Shown here piece by piece: positions 6,922 to 16,005 of a DNA stretch of 49,098 bases. The stretch lies in IMG/VR virus record IMGVR_UViG_3300025789_000007, positions 1 through 49,098 of that record. One strand, written 5' to 3'. Position numbers and translations under genes: made by a program. A model generated the notes under the pieces. That model did not search any database. It was not told the origin of the DNA and saw only the letters and a list, made by a program, of their open reading frames with translations. Source of the stretch: a virus. Within the stretch, counting starts at the first letter, position 1. Every line of letters begins with the position of its first letter.

Positions 6922-7425
6922 ATGAAACTTTATGTAGCTAATTGCTCAAAGCAAGATTTCAACTTCACTTATATGTTGTTGGAAAATCCTCGCCCATTTA
7001 GCCACCGCATCAGGGCTGGTGGACAATGGGAAATTAATGGTAGTTTGGATGAAATCGACCATATTATTAAGCAGCACTCAATTTATGGAATGATGGAAGC
7101 CAGCAAGGTCAAAAAAGGCTTTGGCGGTATTGCCTATCGCATTGATAAACCAATCAATGTAGAAGCGATTGAAGCTGGACTTAGCCAAAGCGAACAAGAA
7201 GCGATTGACCGAGCACAACAAGCTAGAAATGTCACCGCAGCAGCAGCCGATCAAATCCTCTCTAATAAAGCTCAAGAAATGGGTCTGAAACAAAAATCAG
7301 GTCTTGAGATAGAAGTAGTGGAAGAAAAGCGAAATGCAGGTGATAATAGTGAAAAATTCGAGCAAACTATCGAAGTAGTTCGAGAAGGTGTTCAGCCTAT
7401 CAAGAGTCGTGGAAGAAAGAAATAA
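6922..7425 (+). CDS. Hypothetical virion-associated protein after the capsid gene
   Basis: This 167-residue protein is the first gene after the structured leader, with ribosome site GGGAG 6 nt before ATG. The N-terminal half (about 1-75) is a compact mixed domain (LYVANCSKQDFNFTYMLLE). The C-terminal half is charged and helical (SQSEQEAIDRAQQAR, then a Lys/Glu-rich tail ending SRGRKK). It may bind DNA or the head interior, but no family is recognised. Confidence 0.7.
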   Translation: MKLYVANCSKQDFNFTYMLLENPRPFSHRIRAGGQWEINGSLDEIDHIIKQHSIYGMMEASKVKKGFGGIAYRIDKPINVEAIEAGLSQSEQEAIDRAQQARNVTAAAADQILSNKAQEMGLKQKSGLEIEVVEEKRNAGDNSEKFEQTIEVVREGVQPIKSRGRKK

Positions 7426-7428
7426 GTC

Positions 7429-7884
7429 ATGAGTGATCCCATTACAAACCCTTCATTAGCTGGATTCATTGCTTGGACAAGGGCTGTAATGGGCATCCCC
7501 ACTACTGCTATCGCTGATAATGATGTTGGTTATCAGTATGCTTACCAAGTAGCATTAGACTTAGTCCCACTCGATTTTTCAGTCACTTCCCCAGATATAT
7601 ATACCCTTGCTATATACAATCTGGGTGGTAGCAATCTATTACAATGGCAGCAAGACCAGCCAGGTCAAACCTTCTTTGCAGATGCAAGATTGGCTTATGG
7701 CATGAATAACTTTGTGGCTGGTGTCATTAGCAATGCAGGGGATGTCTCTACCAATGAATCTTTGGCAGTCGGTCTTGGGCTACAAAACTTAGACCTGATT
7801 TCCTTACAAGCGATTAAAAACCCCTATGGCAGACAAGCGATGGCATTTTTGCAATCTCTTGGTACTCTCTGGGGACTGACTTGA
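7429..7884 (+). CDS. Probable head-tail connector protein
   Basis: This 151-residue protein lies 3 nt after the previous stop. It is helical, with buried aromatics (AYQVALDLVP, LAIYNLGGSNLLQW). Position and size match an adaptor or connector that binds the portal. No motif identifies the family, so the call rests on gene order. Confidence 0.55.
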   Translation: MSDPITNPSLAGFIAWTRAVMGIPTTAIADNDVGYQYAYQVALDLVPLDFSVTSPDIYTLAIYNLGGSNLLQWQQDQPGQTFFADARLAYGMNNFVAGVISNAGDVSTNESLAVGLGLQNLDLISLQAIKNPYGRQAMAFLQSLGTLWGLT

Positions 7885-8339
7885 TTCTCCACCTTGGGGT
7901 TATTGATGTCCCAGAGCCTGAAGGGAATACCACCTATGGGGTGGCTACTGCATTAGAAGAAAAATATGAATTGTTTTCGGTATTCGCTAAAGTCTATGAG
8001 ACAAAAATAGTCGATAGCCTTACAGAAAGCATGGCAGGGGCTTTGGAAACTCTCATGCAAGGGGGTAGTGTCAAAAATCCTTACAGCGATGCTACAAGCG
8101 AAATAGAAGCCAATTTCAAGCACTTTTTAAGTAGCCAAGAAGTTGAGCAACAAGGTATTCCTGGAGTGCCAACTAAAGCTGCTTTGGAAGGCAGAAGTAT
8201 TCGCTTTAAGAATAGATTGACAGCCAAGGGCTATGTCAAAGGAAAAAGGGCTGGATTTACCAGAGTTACTGGACTTCGCAGACCTTCTTTCATAGATTCA
8301 GGTGTATTACAAGCATCTTTTAAATCATGGGTTGATTAA
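7881..8339 (+). CDS. Probable head-tail joining / tail completion protein
   Basis: This 152-residue frame opens with TTG at 7881, overlapping the previous stop (TTGA). No ATG fits near the start, so coupled TTG initiation is likely. The C-terminal half is basic with an Arg/Lys-rich loop (KNRLTAKGYVKGKRAG) and ends GVLQASFKSW, like small neck or tail-completion proteins. Its stop overlaps the next ATG (TAATG). Function is by position. Confidence 0.55.
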   Translation: MILHLGVIDVPEPEGNTTYGVATALEEKYELFSVFAKVYETKIVDSLTESMAGALETLMQGGSVKNPYSDATSEIEANFKHFLSSQEVEQQGIPGVPTKAALEGRSIRFKNRLTAKGYVKGKRAGFTRVTGLRRPSFIDSGVLQASFKSWVD

Positions 8340-9361
8340 TGGCTAATGTATTTGAAACTTCAGGCGCAAAACCGCAACTCGCTTCTGGATTAGCAGAAGG
8401 AGTCAATACCCTATCAGGTAATGAACAAGTCACCTTTACTTTGTATGTCAAGCTGGTTTTGCCTTTGGATGGCTATGTTTTCTGGGTTAATGCAGCCCTT
8501 TTAACTGATACTGCTATCTATAATGCAGCGCAATATGATCGCTTGCTTTATGACAACTACAATGGCGCAGTACCATCCAGGTCGATTACTGCCCAGGGAT
8601 CATTCCACTTAGCCCAAGAATTGCATCAATTGGATGATAGGACTACTGCCTACAACCATATCATTTTTACCTCTTTGCGACCCATCCAGGATTTCAACCT
8701 AGTCAATCCTCAATTGATCTATGTTGCAAGCTATCAGGGTGTCAAGTTTGCCTTCAGTCGCAAGGACAATTATTACAAGCAAGCTGATCTTTATCACTAT
8801 CGAGGTGATGCTTTGTACTCCATTATGGATACTCAGCTTATCGACTCAATGACCGACTTTGATAGTTCAAGTGTCATTGTCTCTAATAGCCTTCCTATTT
8901 GGCTTGCTTTAAACCAGTATTTCCCAATGTATCCATCCTATTTGGTGGAGCAAAATTTACCCCCACCTTATGCTTCGGTAGACATTGTTGGCTCTAGTAC
9001 TGAAGCGATTGGTCAATTCCCAATAGTTAATAATATTGTGCCTACAAGTGGCGATCCAGTATCCTCAACAATCAATCAATTAGCGACTGATACTGTCAAG
9101 ATTAGCATCTATGGAATCCGCAACAATGAGGCTTTAAACTTTGCCAATTATGTGTTTCAATACAGCTTAGATACTGATAATATTGGTATTCAGAATATGC
9201 CTATAATGCAAGATGAGAAAGTCACTCAGCCTGAATTTGGCATTATTGCAATGAAGAAAAGTATTACCTTCAAGGTCAGTTACTATCAAAATACTGTCAA
9301 TGAAGTGGCTTTAAAATTAATTAAATCTTGTTTTATCAGTTACAACCCAACATCACCCTAG
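8339..9361 (+). CDS. Hypothetical structural protein of the neck/tail region, 340 aa
   Basis: This is a well-formed 340-residue protein translationally coupled to its upstream neighbour. It is rich in beta-type and aromatic segments (VTFTLYVKLVLPLDGYVFW, SVDIVG, FKVSYYQNTVNEVALK) and has no signal peptide. It lies between the neck genes and the sheath. I do not recognise the family. A large tail-terminator or collar protein is possible. Confidence 0.6.
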   Translation: MANVFETSGAKPQLASGLAEGVNTLSGNEQVTFTLYVKLVLPLDGYVFWVNAALLTDTAIYNAAQYDRLLYDNYNGAVPSRSITAQGSFHLAQELHQLDDRTTAYNHIIFTSLRPIQDFNLVNPQLIYVASYQGVKFAFSRKDNYYKQADLYHYRGDALYSIMDTQLIDSMTDFDSSSVIVSNSLPIWLALNQYFPMYPSYLVEQNLPPPYASVDIVGSSTEAIGQFPIVNNIVPTSGDPVSSTINQLATDTVKISIYGIRNNEALNFANYVFQYSLDTDNIGIQNMPIMQDEKVTQPEFGIIAMKKSITFKVSYYQNTVNEVALKLIKSCFISYNPTSP

Positions 9362-9379
9362 TGTAAAAAGGAGTTTCAA

Positions 9380-9694
9380 ATGGCAATTACTTCAAATCCA
9401 GCAGTCATCAATGGCGCAGCTATTACTGCTCAAGGTATCAATTCTTTCCTCAATATTTCTGCTGCTACAGCAGTTAAGTCCACCAAAGGTCGCATTGTTA
9501 AAGTCAATGTCACTACTGCTGGTTCTACAAATGGCGCAATTTATGACCATGCTACTACCTCTGGTACTGGAGCAGCTAATCTAGTTGCTTCTATCCCTGA
9601 TGTTGTGGGTTCTTACACTATTGATTTCCCATGCGCTACTGGTATTGTTGTTGTTCCTGGTACTGGAATGGTTGTTTCTGTCAGCTTTAATTAA
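9380..9694 (+). CDS. Small beta-rich virion protein
   Basis: This 104-residue Ala/Thr/Val/Gly-rich protein has a good ribosome site (AAAAGGAG). The pattern (KGRIVKVNVTTAG...GAIYDHATTSG...IVVVPGTGMVVSVSF) resembles small phage beta-sandwich accessory proteins. It is placed just before the sheath gene. No function can be assigned. Confidence 0.6.
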   Translation: MAITSNPAVINGAAITAQGINSFLNISAATAVKSTKGRIVKVNVTTAGSTNGAIYDHATTSGTGAANLVASIPDVVGSYTIDFPCATGIVVVPGTGMVVSVSFN

Positions 9695-9707
9695 TTAGGG
9701 GTCTAAT

Positions 9708-11021
9708 ATGACAACTCAAATTGTTACAGTTAATGTAACTCAAACCCTTGCTCCAGCACCCAATACTCTGCAAAGAACTGGTGCTTTGGTTAGCCAAGGT
9801 GCGACTACATTAGCTACTGGTTCTTCCCAACTCTTAACTCAGTTTGCTGATTTAAGTTCTATTTTGACAGGTGCGGTTGCTATTAGTTCAATGGTAACTA
9901 GTGGTACAGCACCAAGTGTGACAGTTACTGTAACTACAGCTACTGCTCATGGTATCCCTACAGGCGATACTATTTTGGGCATCATTGCTGGTGTTACTCC
10001 ATCTGCATACAATGGTACTTTCCAAATCACTTCTACTGGTACTAATACCTTTACATACCCATTGACAGTAAATCCTGGTGCAGTAACTATTCAGGGTGTT
10101 TTTACCAATGAATCAGTACAAGACTTGGTCGCTATGGCAACCACTTATTTTGCACAAGGTTCAGCAAATGGTATCTATGTTCTTGAATTAGGTGCTGGTA
10201 CAGGCGCACAAGGTGTTACAGCTTTAGGCAATTACATTGTTGCTAACCCACTTGAGTATTATGCTTATTGTGTAACTACTGAAATGTCTAGCGAAACATC
10301 AATGGTGACATTGGCTAGAAACAATGATTCCACTACTGCTCAAGTGTATTTCTGGGTGACTGAAACTATTGCTTCTTATGGCGCATTTAAAGGCATCAAG
10401 TCTGTAATCTCAATGGTTCAAGACAACAATGCTCCAGTTACCGAATGGTCAATTGCAGCGATGATGTACAATGCGCTGAATTACAACCCAAGCGACACTA
10501 ATAAAGTTGCTCCAATGGCTTTCCAATATGTTGTTGGTGTAACTCCATTTAGCGGTACTAATGCACAATGCCAGTTGTTAAAGACTGCCAATGTGAACTA
10601 CATCGGTACTGGTGCTGAAGGTGGTATCAGCAATACTCTGGTTCTCTGGGGTGTTAATGCTGATGGCAATGACTACACTTACTGGTATTCAGTAGATTGG
10701 GTTCAGATCAACATTAACTTGTTTATCTCTAATGCAATCATTAATGGTTCTAACAACCCAATTAATCCTTTGTATTACAACCAAGCTGGTATTAATCGAC
10801 TGCAAAAAGTTGCACAAGGTGTCATGAATAGCGGTATTGCTTATGGGTTAGTTCTTGCGCCTGTAACTGTCAATGCAGTTAATTTTGTTACCTATGTAAC
10901 CAATAATCCAAGCGACTATGCAATTGGTAAATATGCAGGTCTTTCAGTATCTTACACACCAGCTAGAGGCTTCATACAGATCATATTTAATGTGAATGTA
11001 TCCAGCTTCGCTTTGGTATAA
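9708..11021 (+). CDS. Contractile tail sheath protein (DUF3383-like)
   Basis: This 437-residue protein is followed by the tube gene, the normal sheath-tube order. The C-terminal region (INRLQKVAQGVMNSGIAYG ... GLSVSYTPARGFIQI) matches the DUF3383 sheath pattern. Residues about 57-130 look like a small inserted beta domain (TAHGIPTGDTILGI ... YNGTFQITSTGTNTFTY). A similar insert occurs in the baseplate J protein. The protein shows that the phage is a myovirus. Confidence 0.8.
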   Translation: MTTQIVTVNVTQTLAPAPNTLQRTGALVSQGATTLATGSSQLLTQFADLSSILTGAVAISSMVTSGTAPSVTVTVTTATAHGIPTGDTILGIIAGVTPSAYNGTFQITSTGTNTFTYPLTVNPGAVTIQGVFTNESVQDLVAMATTYFAQGSANGIYVLELGAGTGAQGVTALGNYIVANPLEYYAYCVTTEMSSETSMVTLARNNDSTTAQVYFWVTETIASYGAFKGIKSVISMVQDNNAPVTEWSIAAMMYNALNYNPSDTNKVAPMAFQYVVGVTPFSGTNAQCQLLKTANVNYIGTGAEGGISNTLVLWGVNADGNDYTYWYSVDWVQININLFISNAIINGSNNPINPLYYNQAGINRLQKVAQGVMNSGIAYGLVLAPVTVNAVNFVTYVTNNPSDYAIGKYAGLSVSYTPARGFIQIIFNVNVSSFALV

Positions 11022-11032
11022 AGGAATAAATC

Positions 11033-11473
11033 ATGGCAGCCCCATTAATTCAACAAGGTACTCTTAATAGACTAAGAGGATCGGTAGTTTATGCTACTAA
11101 TGCAACACTTAATGTAACCGCACCATACTTGGCTAGGGAAGCTATTAGCATCGCTTTTGAAGGCGATGCAGGTATGCTCATCCCAACCCTTACTGGTGGT
11201 GTTACTTCCCCAGAACCCTATCAAATGGCAACTGTAACCATCAATTTGCTTAAAAGCCAGGCACTAGCTAATGCTTATAAGACACAAATTGAAACCAATG
11301 TGAATGTAGGCGATATTTCGGTTATTGCTGATTCGGCAACTTTGTCGGATTATCAAATCGGAAATTGTGTTCTCAAAGGTATTCGGGATGTTACCTATGA
11401 TGGTAATGTACCTGGCTTTGTAGTTACCTTAACTGGTGTCTACCAAGTCAACTCAGCACTTTGGAGTCTATAA
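11033..11473 (+). CDS. Tail tube protein
   Basis: This 146-residue protein directly follows the sheath, with ribosome site AAGGAATAA. Its pattern (GTLNRLRGSVVYA, then MATVTINLLKSQALANAYKTQ, ending GFVVTLTGVYQVN) fits the short tube proteins that accompany DUF3383 sheaths (DUF3277 group). Size and position are typical. Confidence 0.75.
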   Translation: MAAPLIQQGTLNRLRGSVVYATNATLNVTAPYLAREAISIAFEGDAGMLIPTLTGGVTSPEPYQMATVTINLLKSQALANAYKTQIETNVNVGDISVIADSATLSDYQIGNCVLKGIRDVTYDGNVPGFVVTLTGVYQVNSALWSL

Positions 11474-11477
11474 CTAG

Positions 11478-12050
11478 ATGAAAATTAATCGAGCCTTGAA
11501 CTTAGTAATTCCGATTGAATCGGAAAAAGGACAGCTATATGTTCACAGCACCCCAATCTCAAGAGAGATTTTTGAGCAGTATTTCTTGGTAATCTCCAAG
11601 ACTTTTGCTTCAATCTTCTCTCAAGGGCTTGGGGCGATTTGCGGATCAAGAATAGCCTATCTAATGCTTAAGCAAACCGCAGAAGATATGGGTATTTGGA
11701 ATGGAGTTTCTGGGGTCAAGGCTGGATTAGTGAATGAAATAGTTAGACTTTCCAATGTAATGATGCCATCCGATAAAGGCTGGAAAAGTATTCCTCTTTA
11801 CACCGCTATAGAAAAAGGTGATTTAGATAGCGAAACAATCGCAGAGATCGAAGGCGAACTCATTTTTTTTACTTGTGTGTCTATGATAAACAAGAAGAAT
11901 CAAATCCAATCAATCATGGACACAGTCAATGGCTTATGGGGTTCGCAAACAACATCATTAGATTCTATGGAGTTTCAGAATTCCTTGATGACATCGACAG
12001 AGGGCGAGAGTTCTGGAGAGATGGAGACCACCTCATCTCTGCCTGTCTAG
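11478..12050 (+). CDS. Tail assembly chaperone, zero-frame product (G-like), 190 aa
   Basis: This gene lies between tube and tape measure, where tail assembly chaperones with frameshift products are encoded. The first 131 residues are a helical, well-formed domain. After the run of eight T at 11863-11870 the zero frame becomes Ser/Thr-rich and less protein-like. The -1 frame stays open for 101 more codons, so two products are expected. Confidence 0.75.
   Translation: MKINRALNLVIPIESEKGQLYVHSTPISREIFEQYFLVISKTFASIFSQGLGAICGSRIAYLMLKQTAEDMGIWNGVSGVKAGLVNEIVRLSNVMMPSDKGWKSIPLYTAIEKGDLDSETIAEIEGELIFFTCVSMINKKNQIQSIMDTVNGLWGSQTTSLDSMEFQNSLMTSTEGESSGEMETTSSLPV
11864..11870 (+). promoter_or_regulatory. 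-1 ribosomal frameshift slippery site T TTT TTT
   Basis: In the chaperone frame the codons are TTT (11865-11867) and TTT (11868-11870), preceded by T at 11864. That is a perfect X XXY YYZ heptamer in which both tRNAs re-pair fully after slipping back one base. Slippage joins residue 131 to the open -1 frame that begins with TAC at 11870. Confidence 0.75.
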
Positions 12051-12175
12051 ACTATGTAGCTGGTGAGGGATTTTCCAAGTTTTTTGAGGATATACATATA
12101 GAATATAAGTCAAGCGCACATGAGTTTCGCCAAAGACATATTTTGAGAGCATTAGAAAGAAGCAATGGCTACTAA
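11864..12175 (+). CDS. Frameshift extension of the tail assembly chaperone (GT-like)
   Basis: The -1 frame runs from the slippery site to the stop at 12173-12175. It would give a 232-residue fusion (131 + 101). The extension looks like real protein (FYGVSEFLDDIDRGREFWRD, FSKFFEDIHIEYK) and has no good start of its own; the first available start codon is TTG at 11873 without a ribosome site. It overlaps the tape-measure start by 11 bases. By analogy with lambda gpGT, the extension should bind the tape measure. Confidence 0.72.
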   Translation, partial: FFYLCVYDKQEESNPINHGHSQWLMGFANNIIRFYGVSEFLDDIDRGREFWRDGDHLISACLDYVAGEGFSKFFEDIHIEYKSSAHEFRQRHILRALERSNGY

Positions 12176-13931
12176 AAGTGTAATTGACATTGATATTAAT
12201 GATGAGAAATTCAAAGAGTTTCAAAGACTCTTTGAAAAGTATCAATCATCCCTGGGCAAAATGCCTAATCAATGGGGAAAAATCAATAAAGAAGTAAACT
12301 CTTTGCAAGGCAACTTTAATCGAGTGCAACACGCACTCGATACTATTGCTGGTCGATTAGACAAAAATTACAAGACTTTACAAAATACTGACCAAGTAGT
12401 TAATAAGACTGAAAAGCATTTCCAAGGCATTGGAAAGACTGCTGCATCTATTAGCAAAAATGTGGCAGCAACCACCTTCAATTTATTAAAGTGGGGTAGT
12501 GTTGGGGCTGCTTTAGGTCTTTTAGGTAGCGCAGGTGGCTTATTTGGTTTAGGCTCATTATCTGGTGCTGCAAGCGATACCAGAAGGCAAGCACAAGGTC
12601 TTGGAGTTACCGCAGGTGAACTCAAGGCTGCTCAAGTCAATTTCCAAAGAGTGACCGATGTTAACTCAGTATTAGGCACAATCGCTTCAGCACAAACCGA
12701 CATTACAAAACAATATGCTTTTGGAGCAGCGCAGGTCAATCCAAATCAAAGTGCAGCCCAACTTCTTCCGCAGCTTCTTAAAAGGGCTGGAGAAGTCTAT
12801 AAAGCTGGTTCTCCAGCTACTGCACAACAAAGACTAGAAGTAAGTGGACTATCTGCCCTGGGCATTGATGTCGAGACTGCTCGAAGAATGGCATCTTTGC
12901 GAAAAGGGGAAATGGATGACCTTGAGAAAAAGTATGCAGCCGATACCAAAACTCTAGCCCTTACCGATGCTTTATTAAAAAGATGGCAAGACCTTGATGT
13001 GCAATTAAGTCGATCTAAACAAAAGATTGAAAATGTGTTTATTTCTGGTCTTGAAGGGCTTGTAACTCCATTAGAAAACCTATCAGATTCTTTTTCTAAT
13101 GCAGTTAAGACTTTCCTAGAAAGCCCTAAGTTAAAAGAATGGATTGGTACTTTAGGTGTCAAATTAGAAGAATTTGCTAAATACCTTGAAAAACCAGATT
13201 TTAAAAATGATGTAGAAAACTTCTTAACCAATGTTGGAAAAATTGGAGAAGCAGCCCTAGATTTGGCTGAAGCGATTATTTGGCTTGCAGGTATTGTCAA
13301 AAATCCTTTGAATCCAGGAAATCTTGGAATTCTTCAAAAAGGGATGCCAGAAGGAAAAGCAGAATTTGATCCTTCCAGAGAAGGCATGAAAAAAGGATTT
13401 AAGGCTTGGTGGAATAATTTAAGTGGTGTAAACCCTGAATTAGCCAATGCAGTACAAGCTGCTGGTTTGCCTGTCATTAGTGGCAAAAGAGATGAAAATT
13501 GGGCTAAAGAGCATGGAATTTTAAATCCTGCTGATGGCAAATATTACACAAAACCCAATGGTCAAGGCAATCCAGTTGCTATGGAAAATAGCAAACACCT
13601 TACTGGAGAAGCAGTTGATATTGCAAATCCAGAAAAATATTCTGATGAATATTTAGCGCAATATGGTCTTTATAGAAGATTGGGTGCTAAAGACCCAGGG
13701 CATATTGAACTTAAGAAAAAACTAGAGGGCGAATCTACTAATAATAAGGGTTCAGGAGTGCCACAATCTTCAAGTGCTCCTACTGCTGGCTATGCTGCTA
13801 ATTTAGGATCGCTTAATTGGAATCCAACCCCAATTGCTTTAAGTATTCAAACTACTAAAATACCAGGTCAAGACACCAATATTGATATGTTAAAAGCTGG
13901 TGGATATTACACAGGTATAGGAATTAGATAA
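12165..13931 (+). CDS. Tape measure protein with M15 peptidase domain
   Basis: This 588-residue protein has an N-terminal coiled coil (about 14-100), a hydrophobic Gly/Ala/Leu stretch (105-135) like tape-measure membrane segments, a helical middle, and an M15-type peptidase domain near 425-520. Zinc ligands are visible as H478-x6-D485 (SKHLTGEAVD) and H513 in DPGHIEL. D510, three residues before H513, fits the catalytic Asp of L-Ala-D-Glu peptidases such as T5 endolysin. It would cut peptidoglycan during genome entry. It is short for a tape measure, so the tail should be short, roughly 80-90 nm at 0.15 nm per residue. Confidence 0.8.
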   Translation: MATKSVIDIDINDEKFKEFQRLFEKYQSSLGKMPNQWGKINKEVNSLQGNFNRVQHALDTIAGRLDKNYKTLQNTDQVVNKTEKHFQGIGKTAASISKNVAATTFNLLKWGSVGAALGLLGSAGGLFGLGSLSGAASDTRRQAQGLGVTAGELKAAQVNFQRVTDVNSVLGTIASAQTDITKQYAFGAAQVNPNQSAAQLLPQLLKRAGEVYKAGSPATAQQRLEVSGLSALGIDVETARRMASLRKGEMDDLEKKYAADTKTLALTDALLKRWQDLDVQLSRSKQKIENVFISGLEGLVTPLENLSDSFSNAVKTFLESPKLKEWIGTLGVKLEEFAKYLEKPDFKNDVENFLTNVGKIGEAALDLAEAIIWLAGIVKNPLNPGNLGILQKGMPEGKAEFDPSREGMKKGFKAWWNNLSGVNPELANAVQAAGLPVISGKRDENWAKEHGILNPADGKYYTKPNGQGNPVAMENSKHLTGEAVDIANPEKYSDEYLAQYGLYRRLGAKDPGHIELKKKLEGESTNNKGSGVPQSSSAPTAGYAANLGSLNWNPTPIALSIQTTKIPGQDTNIDMLKAGGYYTGIGIR

Positions 13932-14536
13932 TGTCAAGTATCGGTAAATCAATCTATCAGATAGCCTATGAAATCTCGCCAATCATTTTGTCGAATGGAT
14001 TAGCAAAGGTTGTACCAGGTGGTCTATTGCCAATCATTGCAATTACTGAAGCTGCCAACTTTGGATTTTCTCTTTTAAATGGCAAAAATCCCTTAGATTT
14101 AAACAATTTCTTTGGGCATTTCAGACCTTTGCCTGGTGCTACTTTAGTAGACAATGACATTGCAATGTATCCTTTTGCAAACCAATCTTATGCTGCTAAT
14201 GCGATTATTGCCAAGCCATTAAAGATTTCTATGCTGATGAATTGCCCTGCCAATGTCAATGGTGGATATGTATCAAAAATGATTACCTTTACTGCCCTAC
14301 AAGCAGCCTTGCAATCCCATGTCCAATCAGGTGGCACTTTTGTAGTCGCAACTCCTTCTTATGTCTATCTTAATTGCATCCTTACCAATCTGACAGATGT
14401 ATCAAGACCTGATAGTCAACAACCTCAAAATGCCTGGCAATTTGATTTTGTGCAACCTTTGTTATCTCAATCCCCTCAAAGTACATTGGGCGCATTGATG
14501 AGTTCTTTTCAATCTGGCACTCCATTAGCAGGTTAA
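13931..14536 (+). CDS. Probable baseplate/tail-tip protein downstream of tape measure
   Basis: This 201-residue protein overlaps the tape-measure stop (TAATG). It has a hydrophobic N-terminal half (IILSNGLAKVVPGGLLPIIAI) and a beta-type C-terminal half (FVVATPSYVYLNCILTNLTD, WQFDFVQPLL). It occupies the place of the gp53/LysM-like baseplate connectors of other myophages, but no LysM is visible. Family not recognised. Confidence 0.6.
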   Translation: MSSIGKSIYQIAYEISPIILSNGLAKVVPGGLLPIIAITEAANFGFSLLNGKNPLDLNNFFGHFRPLPGATLVDNDIAMYPFANQSYAANAIIAKPLKISMLMNCPANVNGGYVSKMITFTALQAALQSHVQSGGTFVVATPSYVYLNCILTNLTDVSRPDSQQPQNAWQFDFVQPLLSQSPQSTLGALMSSFQSGTPLAG

Positions 14537-14537
14537 T

Positions 14538-14942
14538 ATGTCAAATAATTTATGGTCAGGAATTAATAGTGTCATTGGAAATAATAATTCCATTACTACC
14601 CCTTTGTATGGTGGGTCTGTAAATACCCAGGGCGCAGCTTCTACCTATAGCACCAATCAAAATATCGCTGCCAATGTCACCGATATTATTCGCTTTACCC
14701 CATCGACCACTTCTAATTTCCAATTCCAAGTGACTTTAGATGGCTCTCAATACAATGTCATTGTTAATTGGAATATCTATGGTCAAAGATATTATGTCAA
14801 TATTTATGATGTAAACAATACTTTGGTAGTTTGTTTGCCTTTAATTGGTTCACCATTAAATTACAACATTTCATTGACTGCTGGATACTTCAAGACTCAA
14901 TTAGTCTATCGAGTGCAAAATTCTCAATTTGAGGTTATCTAA
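14538..14942 (+). CDS. Baseplate plug protein (Pam3 gp18-like)
   Basis: This 134-residue protein has the pattern IIRFTPS ... FQVTLDGSQYNVIVNWNIYG ... YYVNIYD ... PLIGSPLNYNISLTAGYF ... LVYRVQNSQFEV. This is characteristic of the phage baseplate plug family (Pam3 gp18-like). It is predicted to close the tube at the centre of the baseplate. The stop overlaps the next ATG. Confidence 0.7.
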   Translation: MSNNLWSGINSVIGNNNSITTPLYGGSVNTQGAASTYSTNQNIAANVTDIIRFTPSTTSNFQFQVTLDGSQYNVIVNWNIYGQRYYVNIYDVNNTLVVCLPLIGSPLNYNISLTAGYFKTQLVYRVQNSQFEVI

Positions 14943-16003
14943 TGAGAAGGTATGAAATTACCATTACCGATCAAGATGGTAATCCCAAGGTGGTTCGAGG
15001 ATCAAATGGAGAAGTGCTATTTAATGGCACTTTTACTAGTTATGGGACTAATGGAAGTATATTCGGTGCATTTACAGGGGTTAAGAGCACCATTCCAGGG
15101 GCTTTGAATGTCGAGTGGGATCTACCCATCTCAGTCTATAACTCACCCCTTGGTGGCTCATCTTTAAGGGTTTATGGAGTAGGACTTCCCTTACTAGCCC
15201 AGGCTGCAAACTTTAATCCAAGTCCAGATGGCAAAAAATATTGCAACATCAAGATTTCTGGTGGTATGGCACAAGGACTTCCTTTAGCTAACCCAGAGCA
15301 ATATGGAGTTTTAATGAATTCCAGAATTCAACAAGCCTTTGGTAATTGGCAGGGAACTTCACAAACCCTTGATTTTATTATGGTTTTACCTGCTGGATCT
15401 AGGGAAAGCCCTTATAACTTTAGCTTTACTTGCGACAAAGATGCACCTTTAGCGCCCTCTATTCAGACTACATTGCAAAATGTATTTCCTAATGCTTCTG
15501 CGGTCAATGTCAATATCAGCCCTAATTTGGTAGCACCAGAGCCACTCTATCAGCAAAACTTTACTTTGACTGATTTTGCTAAATACTTAAATGAGAAAAG
15601 CAGAAGTATTATAGGTGGAACTACTTATCCAGGAATTCAAATTTCTTATGTAGACAACATTATTAGTGTCTATGACTATTCTGTCCCATCACTAGCGCAG
15701 CCTATCAAAATTGCTTTTACTGATTTAATTGGTCAGCCCACTTGGATTGCACCCTATACCTTGACTTTTAAGACTGTCATGCGATATGACATCAAAGTTG
15801 GGGGTCAAGTCACCATGCCACAAAAATCAGCTACTAGTGGATTGATTCTGACTTTGCCTTCTTCTCAATCTCAATATAAAGAAGTAGTTAATTTTCAAGG
15901 TACATTTTATGTACAAAATGTTCGACATCTTGGAATATTTAGGCAGCCAGATGCAAATAGTTGGGTTACAGTTGTGCAAGCCTATAACCAGCCTTTAAGT
16001 TAA
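14942..16003 (+). CDS. Baseplate hub protein (gp27/Mu gp44-like)
   Basis: This 353-residue beta-rich protein lies between the plug and the spike, where the trimeric hub is encoded. It begins RRYEITITDQDGNP and has several paired beta segments. No single diagnostic motif was found, so the call relies on gene order and size (hubs are about 330-390 residues). Confidence 0.65.
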   Translation: MRRYEITITDQDGNPKVVRGSNGEVLFNGTFTSYGTNGSIFGAFTGVKSTIPGALNVEWDLPISVYNSPLGGSSLRVYGVGLPLLAQAANFNPSPDGKKYCNIKISGGMAQGLPLANPEQYGVLMNSRIQQAFGNWQGTSQTLDFIMVLPAGSRESPYNFSFTCDKDAPLAPSIQTTLQNVFPNASAVNVNISPNLVAPEPLYQQNFTLTDFAKYLNEKSRSIIGGTTYPGIQISYVDNIISVYDYSVPSLAQPIKIAFTDLIGQPTWIAPYTLTFKTVMRYDIKVGGQVTMPQKSATSGLILTLPSSQSQYKEVVNFQGTFYVQNVRHLGIFRQPDANSWVTVVQAYNQPLS

Positions 16004-16005
16004 AA

